A stretch of 33,124 nucleotides of DNA from Methanosarcina sp. Ant1 (GTDB lineage: Archaea; Halobacteriota; Methanosarcinia; Methanosarcinales; Methanosarcinaceae). Position numbers and translations under genes: made by a program. The notes beneath the pieces are model-generated. The model did no database searches. It was not told where the DNA came from and saw nothing but the letters and a program-made list of their open reading frames with translations. Below are positions 7,916-15,772 of this stretch, one piece after another. The stretch is taken from the NCBI GenBank assembly GCA_001714685.2, contig MDTP02000069.1, positions 1 through 33,124 on the forward strand. The letters are read 5' to 3'. Position 1 is the first letter of the stretch. The number at the start of each line of letters is the position of its first letter.

Positions 7916-8842
7916 TCAGATTATTCTAAGCTGCATCAGCAGGGCAAGGGAAATAAGTATAAGTCCTGTTGTCAGCCTTATTTCTACTCTCCATTTTTCC
8001 CTGAACTCAGTAACCTCTTTCGGGCTCAGTCCAAAGGAAAGCAAAAGTCCAAGAGCTACTATAGGAATCAAGAGGCCGATATTGTAAAGTCCCATATATG
8101 CTATTCCTTTCGTCATATCGGTTTTTGTTACCAATATACTCAGGATAGAGAGGTAAACAGCCCCTACGCAAGGGGCTTTGACCAGGAAGTACATCCCCCC
8201 CGAAAGGAAGGACAGCAATAGAAGGTTTTTTTCGTTCATCCCGCTCATAAAGTTCTTTAGAGAATTGGGAGTCTTGAAGGTTGATCTTGCATGCTTTTTA
8301 AGCCAGTATGCATCAAAGATATGCCAAAGGCCAAGAAAAGCAGTAAGCAAGATCGTAACTATAATAAAACTTCCCCGGATTTCAGGCAGGAAATTGACAG
8401 TGCTGAGGATACTGATTCCTGCAAACATATGTATTGCAAAGATCCCTGTTGAAAAACCTAAGGTAATTTTGAGCATTTCCTTTCTTCCTCCCTGCTGTAC
8501 AAGGATGACAGAAGCCAGGAAAGCCATTACCGCAAGCAGACAGGGATTGATACCTGCAAGGATACCTGCTGCCAGGAAGAAAAAGGGGTTCATTATCTCA
8601 ATATGTTTATTTACCCCGACTCTACTTTCTGTCAGGGGAGATGAAAATTCCTGGGCAAAAATTAAAGAAGGAGTTTCTACGACTTTTGTCAGAAAACCTT
8701 CGATTGAATTCTTATATTGTCTATAAAAGCAGCCTGTCAATTTGTTTTCAGCTGAAACGACAGAAGCGGCAGCAGGGCTCAGCAACAAAAGAATGAATAT
8801 TAACACAAAAAATCCCTTAGTTGTAAGCAGTGGACTCACCAT
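7916..8842 (-). CDS. CcdA-like membrane thiol-disulfide transporter
   Basis: A 308-residue membrane protein. It opens with a signal-like hydrophobic segment (10-27) and a roughly 60-residue extracytoplasmic region with a lone Cys38. About six transmembrane helices follow (86-115, 128-150, 158-175, 206-238, 250-270, 290-305). The two redox cysteines of the CcdA/DsbD fold are visible: C101 in GINPC and C225 in KAPCVG. CcdA proteins pass electrons from cytoplasmic thioredoxin across the membrane to extracytoplasmic thiols, for example for cytochrome c maturation. There is no fused thioredoxin domain. The partner is unknown; a thioredoxin and its reductase lie at 21213-22456 but are not linked to it. 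ATG 8842 follows AGGATAGGAAAA. A TATA box on the minus strand lies at about 8873-8885. Confidence 0.82.
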   Translation of the reverse strand: MVSPLLTTKGFFVLIFILLLLSPAAASVVSAENKLTGCFYRQYKNSIEGFLTKVVETPSLIFAQEFSSPLTESRVGVNKHIEIMNPFFFLAAGILAGINPCLLAVMAFLASVILVQQGGRKEMLKITLGFSTGIFAIHMFAGISILSTVNFLPEIRGSFIIVTILLTAFLGLWHIFDAYWLKKHARSTFKTPNSLKNFMSGMNEKNLLLLSFLSGGMYFLVKAPCVGAVYLSILSILVTKTDMTKGIAYMGLYNIGLLIPIVALGLLLSFGLSPKEVTEFREKWRVEIRLTTGLILISLALLMQLRII

Positions 8843-8870
8843 CGTTTTTTCCTATCCTTTCTCCTAATTT

Positions 8871-8888
8871 ATTTTTATAAATATACTC
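8871..8888 (-). promoter_or_regulatory. TATA box of the CcdA-like gene
   Basis: Minus-strand sequence TATATTTATAAAAATAA, about 35 bases upstream of ATG 8842, predicting a very short leader. The rest of the spacer up to 9151 shows nothing I can name. Confidence 0.35.
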
Positions 8889-9151
8889 AAAATTTTCTGG
8901 ATCTATAGGCACATAGCTTCTGATAAGATATTTACTTTGTATCATATATGCTCAAATTTTCTCTTATAGTCAGGAAAGTACCTTTATTCAGGCCCAGTTT
9001 TGCTCTTTCACAGTATTCAGATGGACTGAATATATCTTTTTCTAATTTTTCGACTTTTTTTGGGGAAAGGCAGGCGAGATACAAAACAAGAGAAGTAAAA
9101 AAGTTAAGTAGAAAAAAGCATTCCCATTTTACAGGGATCTCTGTGTATTTT

Positions 9152-10264
9152 TCAGAGTACTTTTTCCATGATATTCAAGGCTTTTTCAATATCCTTCATT
9201 GAAGCTGCATAAGAGATTCTTATGTAGCCGTCGCCCTCGCTTCCGAAAGCTGTCCCTGGCACGACGATAACGCCGTTTGAGATCAATTTAGAGGCAATCT
9301 CTGCGGAATCTGAAACTTTCGGAAAGGCATAGAAAGCTCCTTTGGGAAGAGCACATTCCATCCCGAGTTTATTCAGCCCTTTTACGAGCACATCCCTGCG
9401 TTTTCTGAACTCTTCCTTCATAACATTGACCGAGTCTTTAGGTCCGGTCACTGCGGCATAAGCAGCCTTTTGAGCGACTGAATTGGCACATGCCTGAATA
9501 TACTGGTGTACCTTGAGCATCTGACCGATATACTCTGCTCTGGCTGCCACGTACCCTAGTCTCCAGCCAGTCATGGCATAGCTCTTCGAGGTAGCGTTTA
9601 CGGTAATCACATTATCCGAATAACTTGCAGGGCTTACGTGCTCTCCTTCATAGATAAAGTACTCATAGACTTCGTCTGAAAGGATGGTTATATTGTGATC
9701 CTCTGCAATTTCGGCAAGGGCTTTGGTATCCGCCCTGCTTGAGACTGCCCCTGTGGGATTTGAAGGGGAATTAAGAACAATAGCTCTGGTCTTCGGGGTA
9801 ATTTTCTCGAGCACGGCTTCAGGCTTCATAGTAAGGTCCTCTGAGAGAGGAACGCTTACTGCCCTGCCGTTCAGGATCTCGGTCAGCGCGTTATAGGAAA
9901 CAAACCCGGGATTTGAGATAAGGACTTCATCTCCTGGGTTGAGGAGGGCTGCAAGGGCAATGGCAAGAGCTTCCGATGCTCCGGAAGTGACAATTATTTC
10001 CTGTGGTGAAACCGAAAACCCGTTTTCTTCCTTGAATTTTAAGCTCAGGGCTTCTCTGAGTTCCAGAATTCCAGATCCGATTGTATAACCCGTAAACCCT
10101 TCGTTTATGGCTTTTATTGCCGCTGCCTTGATATGCTCAGGGGTATCAAAATCGGGCTGTCCGAGTCCAAGGTTGATGGCGTCTGAGCCTGCAGCTTCGA
10201 AAATTTTTCTAATTCCAGATGTATCTATTTTGGCTACGTTTTCTGAAAACTTTATCTCCTTCAA
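9152..10264 (-). CDS. PLP-dependent class I aminotransferase (aspartate/aromatic type)
   Basis: A 370-residue fold-type I aminotransferase. Signatures are LGLGQPDFDTP near the N-terminus, SPSNPTG (substrate and cofactor contact), SDEVYEYF (Asp to the pyridine nitrogen), the Schiff-base lysine in NATSKSYAMTGWRLGY (K227 from this start), and the substrate-carboxylate Arg in YIRISYA. It transfers the amino group between amino acids and 2-oxo acids; the family covers aspartate, aromatic and alanine-like activities and the substrate cannot be fixed from sequence. I chose TTG 10264 because GGAGGG lies seven bases upstream and the conserved region starts there; the frame stays open to an upstream TTG at 10288. 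The hexuloisomerase gene lies 69 bases upstream on the same strand. Confidence 0.85.
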   Translation of the reverse strand: MKEIKFSENVAKIDTSGIRKIFEAAGSDAINLGLGQPDFDTPEHIKAAAIKAINEGFTGYTIGSGILELREALSLKFKEENGFSVSPQEIIVTSGASEALAIALAALLNPGDEVLISNPGFVSYNALTEILNGRAVSVPLSEDLTMKPEAVLEKITPKTRAIVLNSPSNPTGAVSSRADTKALAEIAEDHNITILSDEVYEYFIYEGEHVSPASYSDNVITVNATSKSYAMTGWRLGYVAARAEYIGQMLKVHQYIQACANSVAQKAAYAAVTGPKDSVNVMKEEFRKRRDVLVKGLNKLGMECALPKGAFYAFPKVSDSAEIASKLISNGVIVVPGTAFGSEGDGYIRISYAASMKDIEKALNIMEKVL

Positions 10265-10333
10265 ATTGAGCCCTCCTGTGTTCCTCAATCCGCCATTTAT
10301 TAAATGTATTATTTTTCTGGCTATTTTCGGGCC

Positions 10334-10948
10334 TTATTCGATATTCGTATGCCTTGATTTAAGTTCGGCTTCAGAAGCACCTGTTAACGTAATCAGCTGG
10401 GCGATTATAGAGTCCAGGAAAACAAGCGAAGCAATTTCAAAAGAGGTACCCAGCGGGGGCATGTGGGTGTAGTCTCCTCGCAAGTGTCTTTCAAGGTAGC
10501 CGCCTTCTTCACTGTCGTTTTTAGTCTTGCTAGGAAGGATCACAACAATATCGGAGATTCTACCGAGTGTAGAATCTTTTTTAGATGTAACCGTTATAAG
10601 GGTTGAGCCGATGTCTTTTACGATTTTTCCAAGGTCAGCTATAGAGCGAGTTTGTCCTGATCCCGAAATGGCGATCACGACATCCTGAGGCCTAACAGCA
10701 GGAGTTGTGGTTTCACCAACTACATACACACTAAATCCGAGATGCATAAGCCGCATTGCAAACGCTCTGGCAACAAGCCCCGATCTTCCGGCCCCCATCA
10801 CAAAGACTTTATCGCCGTCCATAGTTTTCTGGAGCATAGCCTTTATGGCTTCTTTATCAAGTTTGTCAATTACCTCATTTAGGTTTTCTATGATCTGTCC
10901 CATTGATAATAATACTTCTTCACAGTCATTCACCTGAATTTTTTTCAT
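10334..10948 (-). CDS. hxlB: 6-phospho-3-hexuloisomerase
   Basis: A 204-residue SIS-domain isomerase. It has the sugar-phosphate-binding motifs MGAGRSG (51-57) and ISGSGQTRS (94-102). The C-terminal helix region with GTSFE supplies the conserved catalytic-type Glu. The enzyme interconverts 3-hexulose-6-phosphate and fructose-6-phosphate. In archaea without a classical pentose phosphate pathway it works with hexulose-6-phosphate synthase in reverse to make ribulose-5-phosphate and formaldehyde. The Gly-Tyr-Leu-Glu-Arg-His stretch between about 159 and 172 is an acidic and histidine-bearing loop longer than in short bacterial homologues. Start ATG 10948 has GGAGAA six bases upstream. No synthase gene is in the window. 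Confidence 0.85.
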   Translation of the reverse strand: MKKIQVNDCEEVLLSMGQIIENLNEVIDKLDKEAIKAMLQKTMDGDKVFVMGAGRSGLVARAFAMRLMHLGFSVYVVGETTTPAVRPQDVVIAISGSGQTRSIADLGKIVKDIGSTLITVTSKKDSTLGRISDIVVILPSKTKNDSEEGGYLERHLRGDYTHMPPLGTSFEIASLVFLDSIIAQLITLTGASEAELKSRHTNIE

Positions 10949-11156
10949 ATGAGTTCTCCAAAAAACGTTGGGTTAAAAGCGTGATTCCTTGTAATAATCA
11001 TTTGATTAGAATCTTATCTACTTTTCTACATCAAGGATTGTAAATACTCCTTAAGCTCGTCCCTGATACTCTTATTCATTTTTTCTAGGTTTATATGGGA
11101 TTTTGGACAAATTCCTGGTATCTTCTTTTCATCCCACTACACAGCAGTTTACCTTT

Positions 11157-11708
11157 TCATCTGTTTGTCTGCGGTTCAGATTTATAATTAATAGCTTTTA
11201 GTTCCCAGTTCTCTATATTGTTTTTGAATTCCTGGTAGAGCCTCTGGATATCACAGTCACTCCCATTCCAGTAAAAATCCTTACGCGCGTCTCCTTTTCG
11301 GAGCTCTTCGAGTATAAATTTAGATAGATGGAAAATGGCTTTTTTATTGGAAAAAGGAATACTATAGTTTACGCGATAACCGCCAGCTGTTTTTCCATAG
11401 GACACCAGTATGTACCCTTTACTTTCATATTCCGTTATCTCATCAAAATTGCTGATTATCTCAAACTCATGAACCGTAGACTGGTCGATTTTCGAAATTC
11501 CTATGAGTACCTGTGCTATAATATAATCAGGAACCTTCCGTCCAAACCATACGGCGATTTTCCCGTAGGTACAAATTACATTGACGTCGTTCCTGCCCAT
11601 CTCAAAGGAGCTGAGGGACTGGGGAGGGAATATTTTGGCTTCCAGGTCTGGGATCTTCTGGGCACACATTGCTTCCACTTCGTTACTTACTTGCAGAGAC
11701 AAGTGCAC
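11157..11708 (-). CDS. Uncharacterised protein at the end of the GTPase-DUF2073 set
   Basis: A protein of 183 residues from GTG 11708, or 170 from ATG 11669. I do not recognise a family. It is soluble with no signal peptide, no membrane segment and no metal motif; the two cysteines are isolated. The middle (45-130) looks like alternating beta strands, with VNVICTYGKIAVWFGRKVP and a GYILVSYGKTAGGYRVNY hairpin; the C-terminus is helical and charged. The GTG start overlaps the DUF2073 gene by 26 bases. ATG 11669 lies 13 bases after the DUF2073 stop with GTGGA just upstream and may be the real one. The tight spacing suggests cotranscription and perhaps a shared role with the Era-like GTPase. Confidence 0.65.
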   Translation of the reverse strand: MHLSLQVSNEVEAMCAQKIPDLEAKIFPPQSLSSFEMGRNDVNVICTYGKIAVWFGRKVPDYIIAQVLIGISKIDQSTVHEFEIISNFDEITEYESKGYILVSYGKTAGGYRVNYSIPFSNKKAIFHLSKFILEELRKGDARKDFYWNGSDCDIQRLYQEFKNNIENWELKAINYKSEPQTNR

Positions 11709-12051
11709 TGATCAGGTTCCTATCTTTTTTAAGGGTTTTGAGCTGGTTTGCAGGCCCTATCACTGTAAGTCTCTTGTTGCTTTGTTTTTTGAAAAACTTT
11801 CCCAGCAACGAAGTGTCCGCGTTTGCGGGGTAACTTTGCATTTCAATCCCTGAAAACACATCAGGCTGGATTGCTGACATTGTCATCTCTATTAGTTTTG
11901 CTTCCTCCATAGGGTTCAGGCCCTTTTCAAGTACCAGGATTTTGCCTTTCCGTACCTCATCAATTATGTATCGGACTTTCTCCATCGAAGCCATCTGAGA
12001 TATTTTGGCTTCCGATATCAGATCAAGCTGAATTCCCTGCACGTAGATCAC
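11683..12051 (-). CDS. DUF2073 family protein
   Basis: A 122-residue protein matching the archaeal DUF2073 family (COG3365 type), which is commonly encoded beside an Era-like GTPase. It has the characteristic Gly-Ile-Gln-Leu-Asp-Leu-Ile-Ser N-terminal strand (6-13), a helix with EKVRYIIDEVRKGKILVLEKGL, the EAKLIEMTM helix and a C-terminal basic part with LTVIGPANQLKTL. No enzymatic motif is visible. Start codon GTG 12051 shares four bases (GTGA) with the GTPase stop codon, so the two are translationally coupled. Function unknown; the coupling makes it a likely partner or regulator of the GTPase. Confidence 0.85.
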   Translation of the reverse strand: MIYVQGIQLDLISEAKISQMASMEKVRYIIDEVRKGKILVLEKGLNPMEEAKLIEMTMSAIQPDVFSGIEMQSYPANADTSLLGKFFKKQSNKRLTVIGPANQLKTLKKDRNLISALVSASK

Positions 12052-12689
12052 CCGAACTGCTTTGCCAGAGCTTCGTAAAACGTATCCATTCCGACTCCTT
12101 CAAGTGCCGAAACAGGCACCATTGGGTGCTGTGGGAAGGCTTCCTTTATGACGGCTGGGTCAGCATTAGGAAGGTCGACCTTGTTTGCTACGATCAAAAG
12201 CGGAAGGTTTCTGGCTTCCATATTTCCTATTACCGTTACATTGACCTGAGTATAGGGATTTTCGGTGGAATCCATAACTAGTATGACACCGTCGAGGTCA
12301 TCAAGCCATTTGACAGCTTCAATTACTCCTTCTGTTGCTTCTTTAGATCTTTTCTTTGATTCAGAGTCACTCATTCCCTGTTCCATGAAGTCATGGAAGT
12401 CGATTTTCGTGGCAAGCCCAGGCGTGTCTACAATATCAAGGCTAATTGTGTGCCCATTAGCTTCGATACTGATTGCATTCCTTCTCTTTGCATGCCTGGT
12501 TTCATGGGCAATATGAGAAACAGAACCCATTGTTTCTTCGGTTCCGCCCCAGTCCTTGAGGATACGATTGCCAAGGGTTGTCTTGCCGGCATTGGGAGGA
12601 CCGTAGATTCCTATGCACGCATCTTTTTTCTTGAACAGTTTATTGAACATTTTTGAAAAGCTTACCTTAAATCGTTTTAACATATTCAT
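12048..12689 (-). CDS. Era-like GTP-binding protein
   Basis: A 213-residue small GTPase. From this start the motifs are G1 GPPNAGKT (30-37), G2 region with Thr/Ser before HIAHETRHAKRR, G3 DTPG (88-91), G4 NKVD (169-172) and G5 SAL (194-196). The N-terminus is a short basic amphipathic segment (LKRFKVSFSKMFNKLFKKK). There is no KH domain, so this is the archaeal Era-like family rather than Era itself. The biological role is not established. ATG 12689 was chosen because GGAGGGAAG lies just upstream; the frame is open further to 12719. It is coupled to DUF2073 by a GTGA overlap. The predicted promoter lies about 320 bases upstream, leaving a long leader with 24-bp repeats. Confidence 0.88.
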   Translation of the reverse strand: MNMLKRFKVSFSKMFNKLFKKKDACIGIYGPPNAGKTTLGNRILKDWGGTEETMGSVSHIAHETRHAKRRNAISIEANGHTISLDIVDTPGLATKIDFHDFMEQGMSDSESKKRSKEATEGVIEAVKWLDDLDGVILVMDSTENPYTQVNVTVIGNMEARNLPLLIVANKVDLPNADPAVIKEAFPQHPMVPVSALEGVGMDTFYEALAKQFG

Positions 12690-12879
12690 AGCTTCCCTCC
12701 ATTGGGAAAAGCATAACACCTAAGGATTTCTCGGATTGCTTTCCTGTATGGGTTGATTTTATAGTTCCTTCGGGATTGATTTTATAGTTTCCTTCGGGGT
12801 TGATTTCATAATTTCCTTCGGGGTTGATGTTTAAAGTGACTTTTTTATCTAATTGATCCATGCATAAAATAATTTCCAT
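12667..12879 (-). CDS. Doubtful small frame with Asn-Pro-Glu-Gly repeats in the GTPase leader
   Basis: A 70-codon frame from ATG 12879. It reads a three-fold NINPEGNYEI-type octapeptide encoded by the 24-bp DNA repeats, then runs past the start of the GTPase and ends at 12667. The frame is open further upstream, to GTG 13005. There is no clear ribosome site, and the overlap with the GTPase start is unusual. Repeat unit 1 is one base shorter (23) than the others; with that base restored, the frame would instead end TATGA on the GTPase start codon. It may be a broken leader gene or simply a slippage-derived repeat. I recognise no family. Confidence 0.2.
   Translation of the reverse strand: MEIILCMDQLDKKVTLNINPEGNYEINPEGNYKINPEGTIKSTHTGKQSEKSLGVMLFPMEGSYEYVKTI
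12750..12830. repeat. Three and a half tandem 24-bp repeats in the GTPase leader
   Basis: Units 12750-12772 (23 bases), 12773-12796 and 12797-12820, with a partial copy from 12821. The core is TTGATTTTATAGTTTCCTTC. Copies differ at a few positions, so the array is older than the 18-bp array at 7793. Confidence 0.9.
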
Positions 12880-13004
12880 TTGTTGCACTGCGGGAATCAG
12901 AAAAATTGGAGATGCTCCCTTCTCTTTCCCGGTATACCTGACATAAATAGGAAACTTCGCACCCTTTCTATGGTAAAATAGAAAGTGCCTCCGTAAAAAT
13001 AACA

Positions 13005-13020
13005 CCAGAATATAAATAAA
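13005..13020 (-). promoter_or_regulatory. Probable TATA box of the Era-like GTPase operon
   Basis: Minus-strand sequence AATTTATTTATATTC is the best TATA-like element upstream of the GTPase. It predicts transcript start near 12985, leaving about 295 bases of leader that contain the 24-bp repeats. Confidence 0.35.
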
Positions 13021-13044
13021 TTACTTTTTATCGCCTGATTCCCT

Positions 13045-13089
13045 GACCATATTTAATAAAAATTTCGGACCATATTTAATAAAAATTCC
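13045..13089. repeat. Tandem duplication of 23 bp next to the MITE-like element
   Basis: The 20-base core GACCATATTTAATAAAAATT occurs at 13045-13064 and again at 13068-13087, a period of 23 bases. The duplication lies 14 bases left of the MITE-like element. Confidence 0.9.
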
Positions 13090-13102
13090 CTTATCGTATT
13101 TA

Positions 13103-13235
13103 GAGCCTATCCGAAAAGTGTTGTGACCTACTGTAACTTTTACTTTGGCAATATATACAATCGGAACGGATGCTCGACGTTACAGACCCTTTGTATCTTT
13201 TACAACATGCAATTATTGACTTTTCGGATAGGCTC
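13103..13235. mobile_element. 133-bp MITE-like element with perfect 17-bp terminal inverted repeats
   Basis: The ends are exact inverted copies of GAGCCTATCCGAAAAGT (13103-13119 and complement of 13219-13235). The trinucleotide TTA abuts both ends (13100-13102 and 13236-13238), as expected for a 3-bp TNA target duplication such as some IS5-family groups make. The interior has no coding capacity. This looks like a non-autonomous element mobilised by a transposase elsewhere in the genome. The IS family assignment is an inference, and a 3-base match in A+T-rich DNA is weak evidence on its own. Confidence 0.75.
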
Positions 13236-13239
13236 TTAA

Positions 13240-13643
13240 TAAAAGGCTTTTTGTAAAAGTGATACTTCCAGCTCTTCCCTAACTCTTTTCATTTGTTTTA
13301 AATTTTTTATGTGTGTGATGTTATGTACTTTCCTTTATATTCTTTCCGATTTTATTCATCGAATCTTAAAAATATACACTGTTTTTCCCGAGGACAGCCT
13401 TCTCGCGTCTTCCTCATATGATTATCTCTTTCTGGCCCTTTACAGATGTACTTTTCCTCTATAAATTTCAAGATGCCCTTTGATAAGCGAGGCTCACGGC
13501 AGTAAAAGATAAACCCTTTATCTCGGGTTTAAGCTTTTAGTCACATATTTAAGTTTTTTATTTCTTTGAAGATATTTTTACTTTAAGGAAAATCTATTTA
13601 TCTTTCCTAAGCTGCGACTACTTTTACCCGGTAGAATTTTTAC
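13240..13643. other. Gene-free spacer downstream of the PhoU-type gene
   Basis: No coding frame worth calling. A small hairpin, AAACCC paired with GGGTTT around an eight-base loop, lies at about 13512-13531, roughly 115 bases beyond the 3' end of the AbrB-PhoU gene. It could mark the transcript end, but no clear T tract follows on the minus strand. Confidence 0.4.
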
Positions 13644-14693
13644 TTATTTGTCCCGAATTGCCGAATTTATGGCTATTTCGGCTATATTGGAACCAAGGTC
13701 TCCGATTCTGGAGAGGCTGTCCACAACTGTCCCGAGGGAAATCATAACTTCATGGGACTCCAATTTGAGGATAGATGCATGTAATTCTTCTATCTGTAAG
13801 TGCATATTGTCAACGCTATCTATTACCTGATTGGCAAGAGAGGTATTGGCATCAAAGAGGGCCTCTAATGACTGCTTCACCAGCTCTATGTAAGCGTTAT
13901 TGAGATCTTCTATATCTCCCATCACATCGCCATTAATAGGCTGTTGCAACTTTGAAGCAACAGTTGCGATTCTCTGTGCATGGTCCGCTATCCTTTCCAG
14001 TGGACTTGCCGCCATTCTAAAGTCATGGTATTCTTCTATACTTGTTTCTGTGGAGTCGGGCATTTTCCCTCCACAGAGAATTGAGCGAAATTGCTTAGAA
14101 ATCAGAAGATATAACCTGTCAACCTCGTCGTCTCTCTGACTAACATCAAGAGCAAGGTCATAATCAGCAGTTCTAAGGGCCTTTACTGCATCCTTTTGCA
14201 TGGACCCAGCAATAAGAAACATTCTATGTACGCCTTTTTTAATAGGAAGTTCATTTGGGTTAAGGAGATCCTGGATAACCACGTAGTCAGAGCTTTCTTC
14301 AAAAATTTCCGGACCTATCAGTTTGTAGCAGACCTTCCTGATTACCTGCTTCTGTTCGGCGAGTATTCTTTTCGATGAAAACTCAATCCTGTCGTACCCA
14401 TAGAGATATGCAGCGATAATGTCTCTCTCAAGTGCTTTTATTTCATAACCCGTGACATCGATTCTCTTTGTCTTAATTGCCCTTCCTTCCAGAATAGGGT
14501 CTATCAAAAGTTTCCCGTCTGGCTGTGCTTGAAGGGAAACCCTTACGCCTGTTTTGATTCCCACCTTCTCGGCCCATTGTTTGGGGAGAGAAATAATGTA
14601 AGTCGATCCACCTGTCTGCTGTACTTTCCTCGTCTCTATATTGATTCCCCGTTTTTGGTTAATATTGGTAAATTTGAAATCAATAATATTCAT
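13644..14693 (-). CDS. AbrB-PhoU domain phosphate-type regulator
   Basis: A 349-residue soluble protein. Residues about 19-66 form a SpoVT/AbrB-like DNA-binding domain (TRKVQQTGGSTYIISLPKQW, then a Gly-Val-x-Val strand). Residues 110-349 hold two PhoU-like three-helix repeats; the Glu/Asp-rich helix motifs are DDEVDRLYLLI, PLERIADHAQRIA and SLSRIGDLGSNIAE, where acidic residues bind metals. Archaeal proteins of this layout are annotated as phosphate uptake regulators. No pst transport gene is adjacent, so the phosphate link is by family only. Many relatives start close to the AbrB strand; here about 18 extra residues precede it. ATG 14693 is still preferred, since a TATA box at 14741-14750 predicts transcript start only about 24 bases upstream and no later start codon is available. 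Confidence 0.85.
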   Translation of the reverse strand: MNIIDFKFTNINQKRGINIETRKVQQTGGSTYIISLPKQWAEKVGIKTGVRVSLQAQPDGKLLIDPILEGRAIKTKRIDVTGYEIKALERDIIAAYLYGYDRIEFSSKRILAEQKQVIRKVCYKLIGPEIFEESSDYVVIQDLLNPNELPIKKGVHRMFLIAGSMQKDAVKALRTADYDLALDVSQRDDEVDRLYLLISKQFRSILCGGKMPDSTETSIEEYHDFRMAASPLERIADHAQRIATVASKLQQPINGDVMGDIEDLNNAYIELVKQSLEALFDANTSLANQVIDSVDNMHLQIEELHASILKLESHEVMISLGTVVDSLSRIGDLGSNIAEIAINSAIRDK

Positions 14694-14737
14694 TATTAAT
14701 TTTATAGCATTTAGCGACTAATATTTAGTTATAATTT

Positions 14738-14754
14738 TTCTATATACATAGCAT
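14738..14754 (-). promoter_or_regulatory. TATA box of the AbrB-PhoU gene
   Basis: Minus-strand sequence TATGTATATAGAAAA, about 50 bases before ATG 14693. A TATA-like stretch for the divergent aroK gene (GTTATTTAAATTT, about 14762-14774) lies right beside it. Confidence 0.4.
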
Positions 14755-14890
14755 TCAACTTTGTTATTTAAATTTGTGGATTTCTCTTTTTTTATGAATG
14801 ACTTGCTGCGCCCTACATTTAAAGACATCTCGTATCTTGCTCCAAAAGGAAGTAGCAAAAATTATTAAAGAGCAGCGCATTTTGGGCTTG

Positions 14891-15772
14891 ATGACATTTG
14901 AAGGGCACGCCTGCGCGTCGGGAGCAGGAACCATAATAAACGCCATAGCTACCTGGAAGGGTGCAGCATTTGGGATAGATTTGAAGACCTTTGCAAAGGT
15001 TAAGCTTTCAGAAAACGAAAACGGAGTCACAGGTTCCATCGAAGAAACGCCTGACGGAGACGCTCGTCTTATAGAACGCTGCGTTGAATTGGTCCTCGAA
15101 AGGTTCGGACTTGAGTTGGGAGGTACTGTAAGGACGAGAAGTGAGATCCCTCTTGCAGGCGGGCTCAAGAGTAGTAGTGCCGCAGCAAATGCTTCGGTTC
15201 TTGCAACCCTCCGCGCAGTTGGTGAGACTCTTCCTCCTCTCGAGAGCGTGAAACTTGGGGTGAGGGCTGCAAAAGAAGTAGGAGTTACTGTAACCGGAGC
15301 CTTTGACGATGCATGTGCTTCATTCCTTGGAGGGATTGTGGTTACGGATAATCGAAATATGGAACTAATCAGACGCGAAGAAACCGAGTCTAAGGTTCTT
15401 ATTTTTGCCCCTGCAAGGAAGGCTTACAGTGCGGATACCGATGTGAAACGTTCCCGATTGATTGCTCAATATGTGGAAATTGCATACGGTCTTGCCCTGG
15501 AAGGTGACTATGAAAGTGCCATGACACTTAACGGTTTCCTCTATTGTGGAGCTCTTGGCTTTGATACGGAGTACATGCTTCTGGCTCTTGAATGCGGTGT
15601 AAAAGGAGTGAGCCTATCTGGTACCGGCCCCTCATATGCAGCACTTGTGAAGGATGATCAGATAAAAGAGCTGAAATCTGCATGGGAGAGTTGTGGGATG
15701 GAAGGCAGGGTCATAGAAACCACTATAAATAACAGAGATGCAGTATCTTTATCCAGAGAGGGATCTGTTTGA
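14891..15772 (+). CDS. aroK: Shikimate kinase, archaeal GHMP type
   Basis: A 293-residue GHMP-superfamily kinase. It phosphorylates shikimate at the 3-hydroxyl in the chorismate pathway. The ATP-binding motif is PLAGGLKSSSAAANA, the equivalent of PxxxGLxSSAA. The N-terminus has the archaeal shikimate kinase opening GHACASGAGTIINAIATWKGAAFGID. The C-terminal motif GVKGVSLSGTGPSYAALV is GHMP motif 3. It is unrelated to the bacterial P-loop AroK. The frame is open to 14798, but the 31 extra residues are unlike the family, so I start at ATG 14891. Its stop overlaps the TTG start of the chorismate mutase gene (TTGA), so the two aromatic-pathway genes are translationally coupled. Confidence 0.9.
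   Translation: MTFEGHACASGAGTIINAIATWKGAAFGIDLKTFAKVKLSENENGVTGSIEETPDGDARLIERCVELVLERFGLELGGTVRTRSEIPLAGGLKSSSAAANASVLATLRAVGETLPPLESVKLGVRAAKEVGVTVTGAFDDACASFLGGIVVTDNRNMELIRREETESKVLIFAPARKAYSADTDVKRSRLIAQYVEIAYGLALEGDYESAMTLNGFLYCGALGFDTEYMLLALECGVKGVSLSGTGPSYAALVKDDQIKELKSAWESCGMEGRVIETTINNRDAVSLSREGSV

Noticed and set aside
7803-8087. Frame with repeated Leu-Arg-Thr-Leu-Ile-Gln
   Set aside because: It is only the translation of the 18-bp repeat array running into the antisense of the CcdA-like gene.
8178-8726. 182-codon plus-strand frame
   Set aside because: It lies wholly antisense to the CcdA-like gene, whose motifs are clear, and has no domain of its own.
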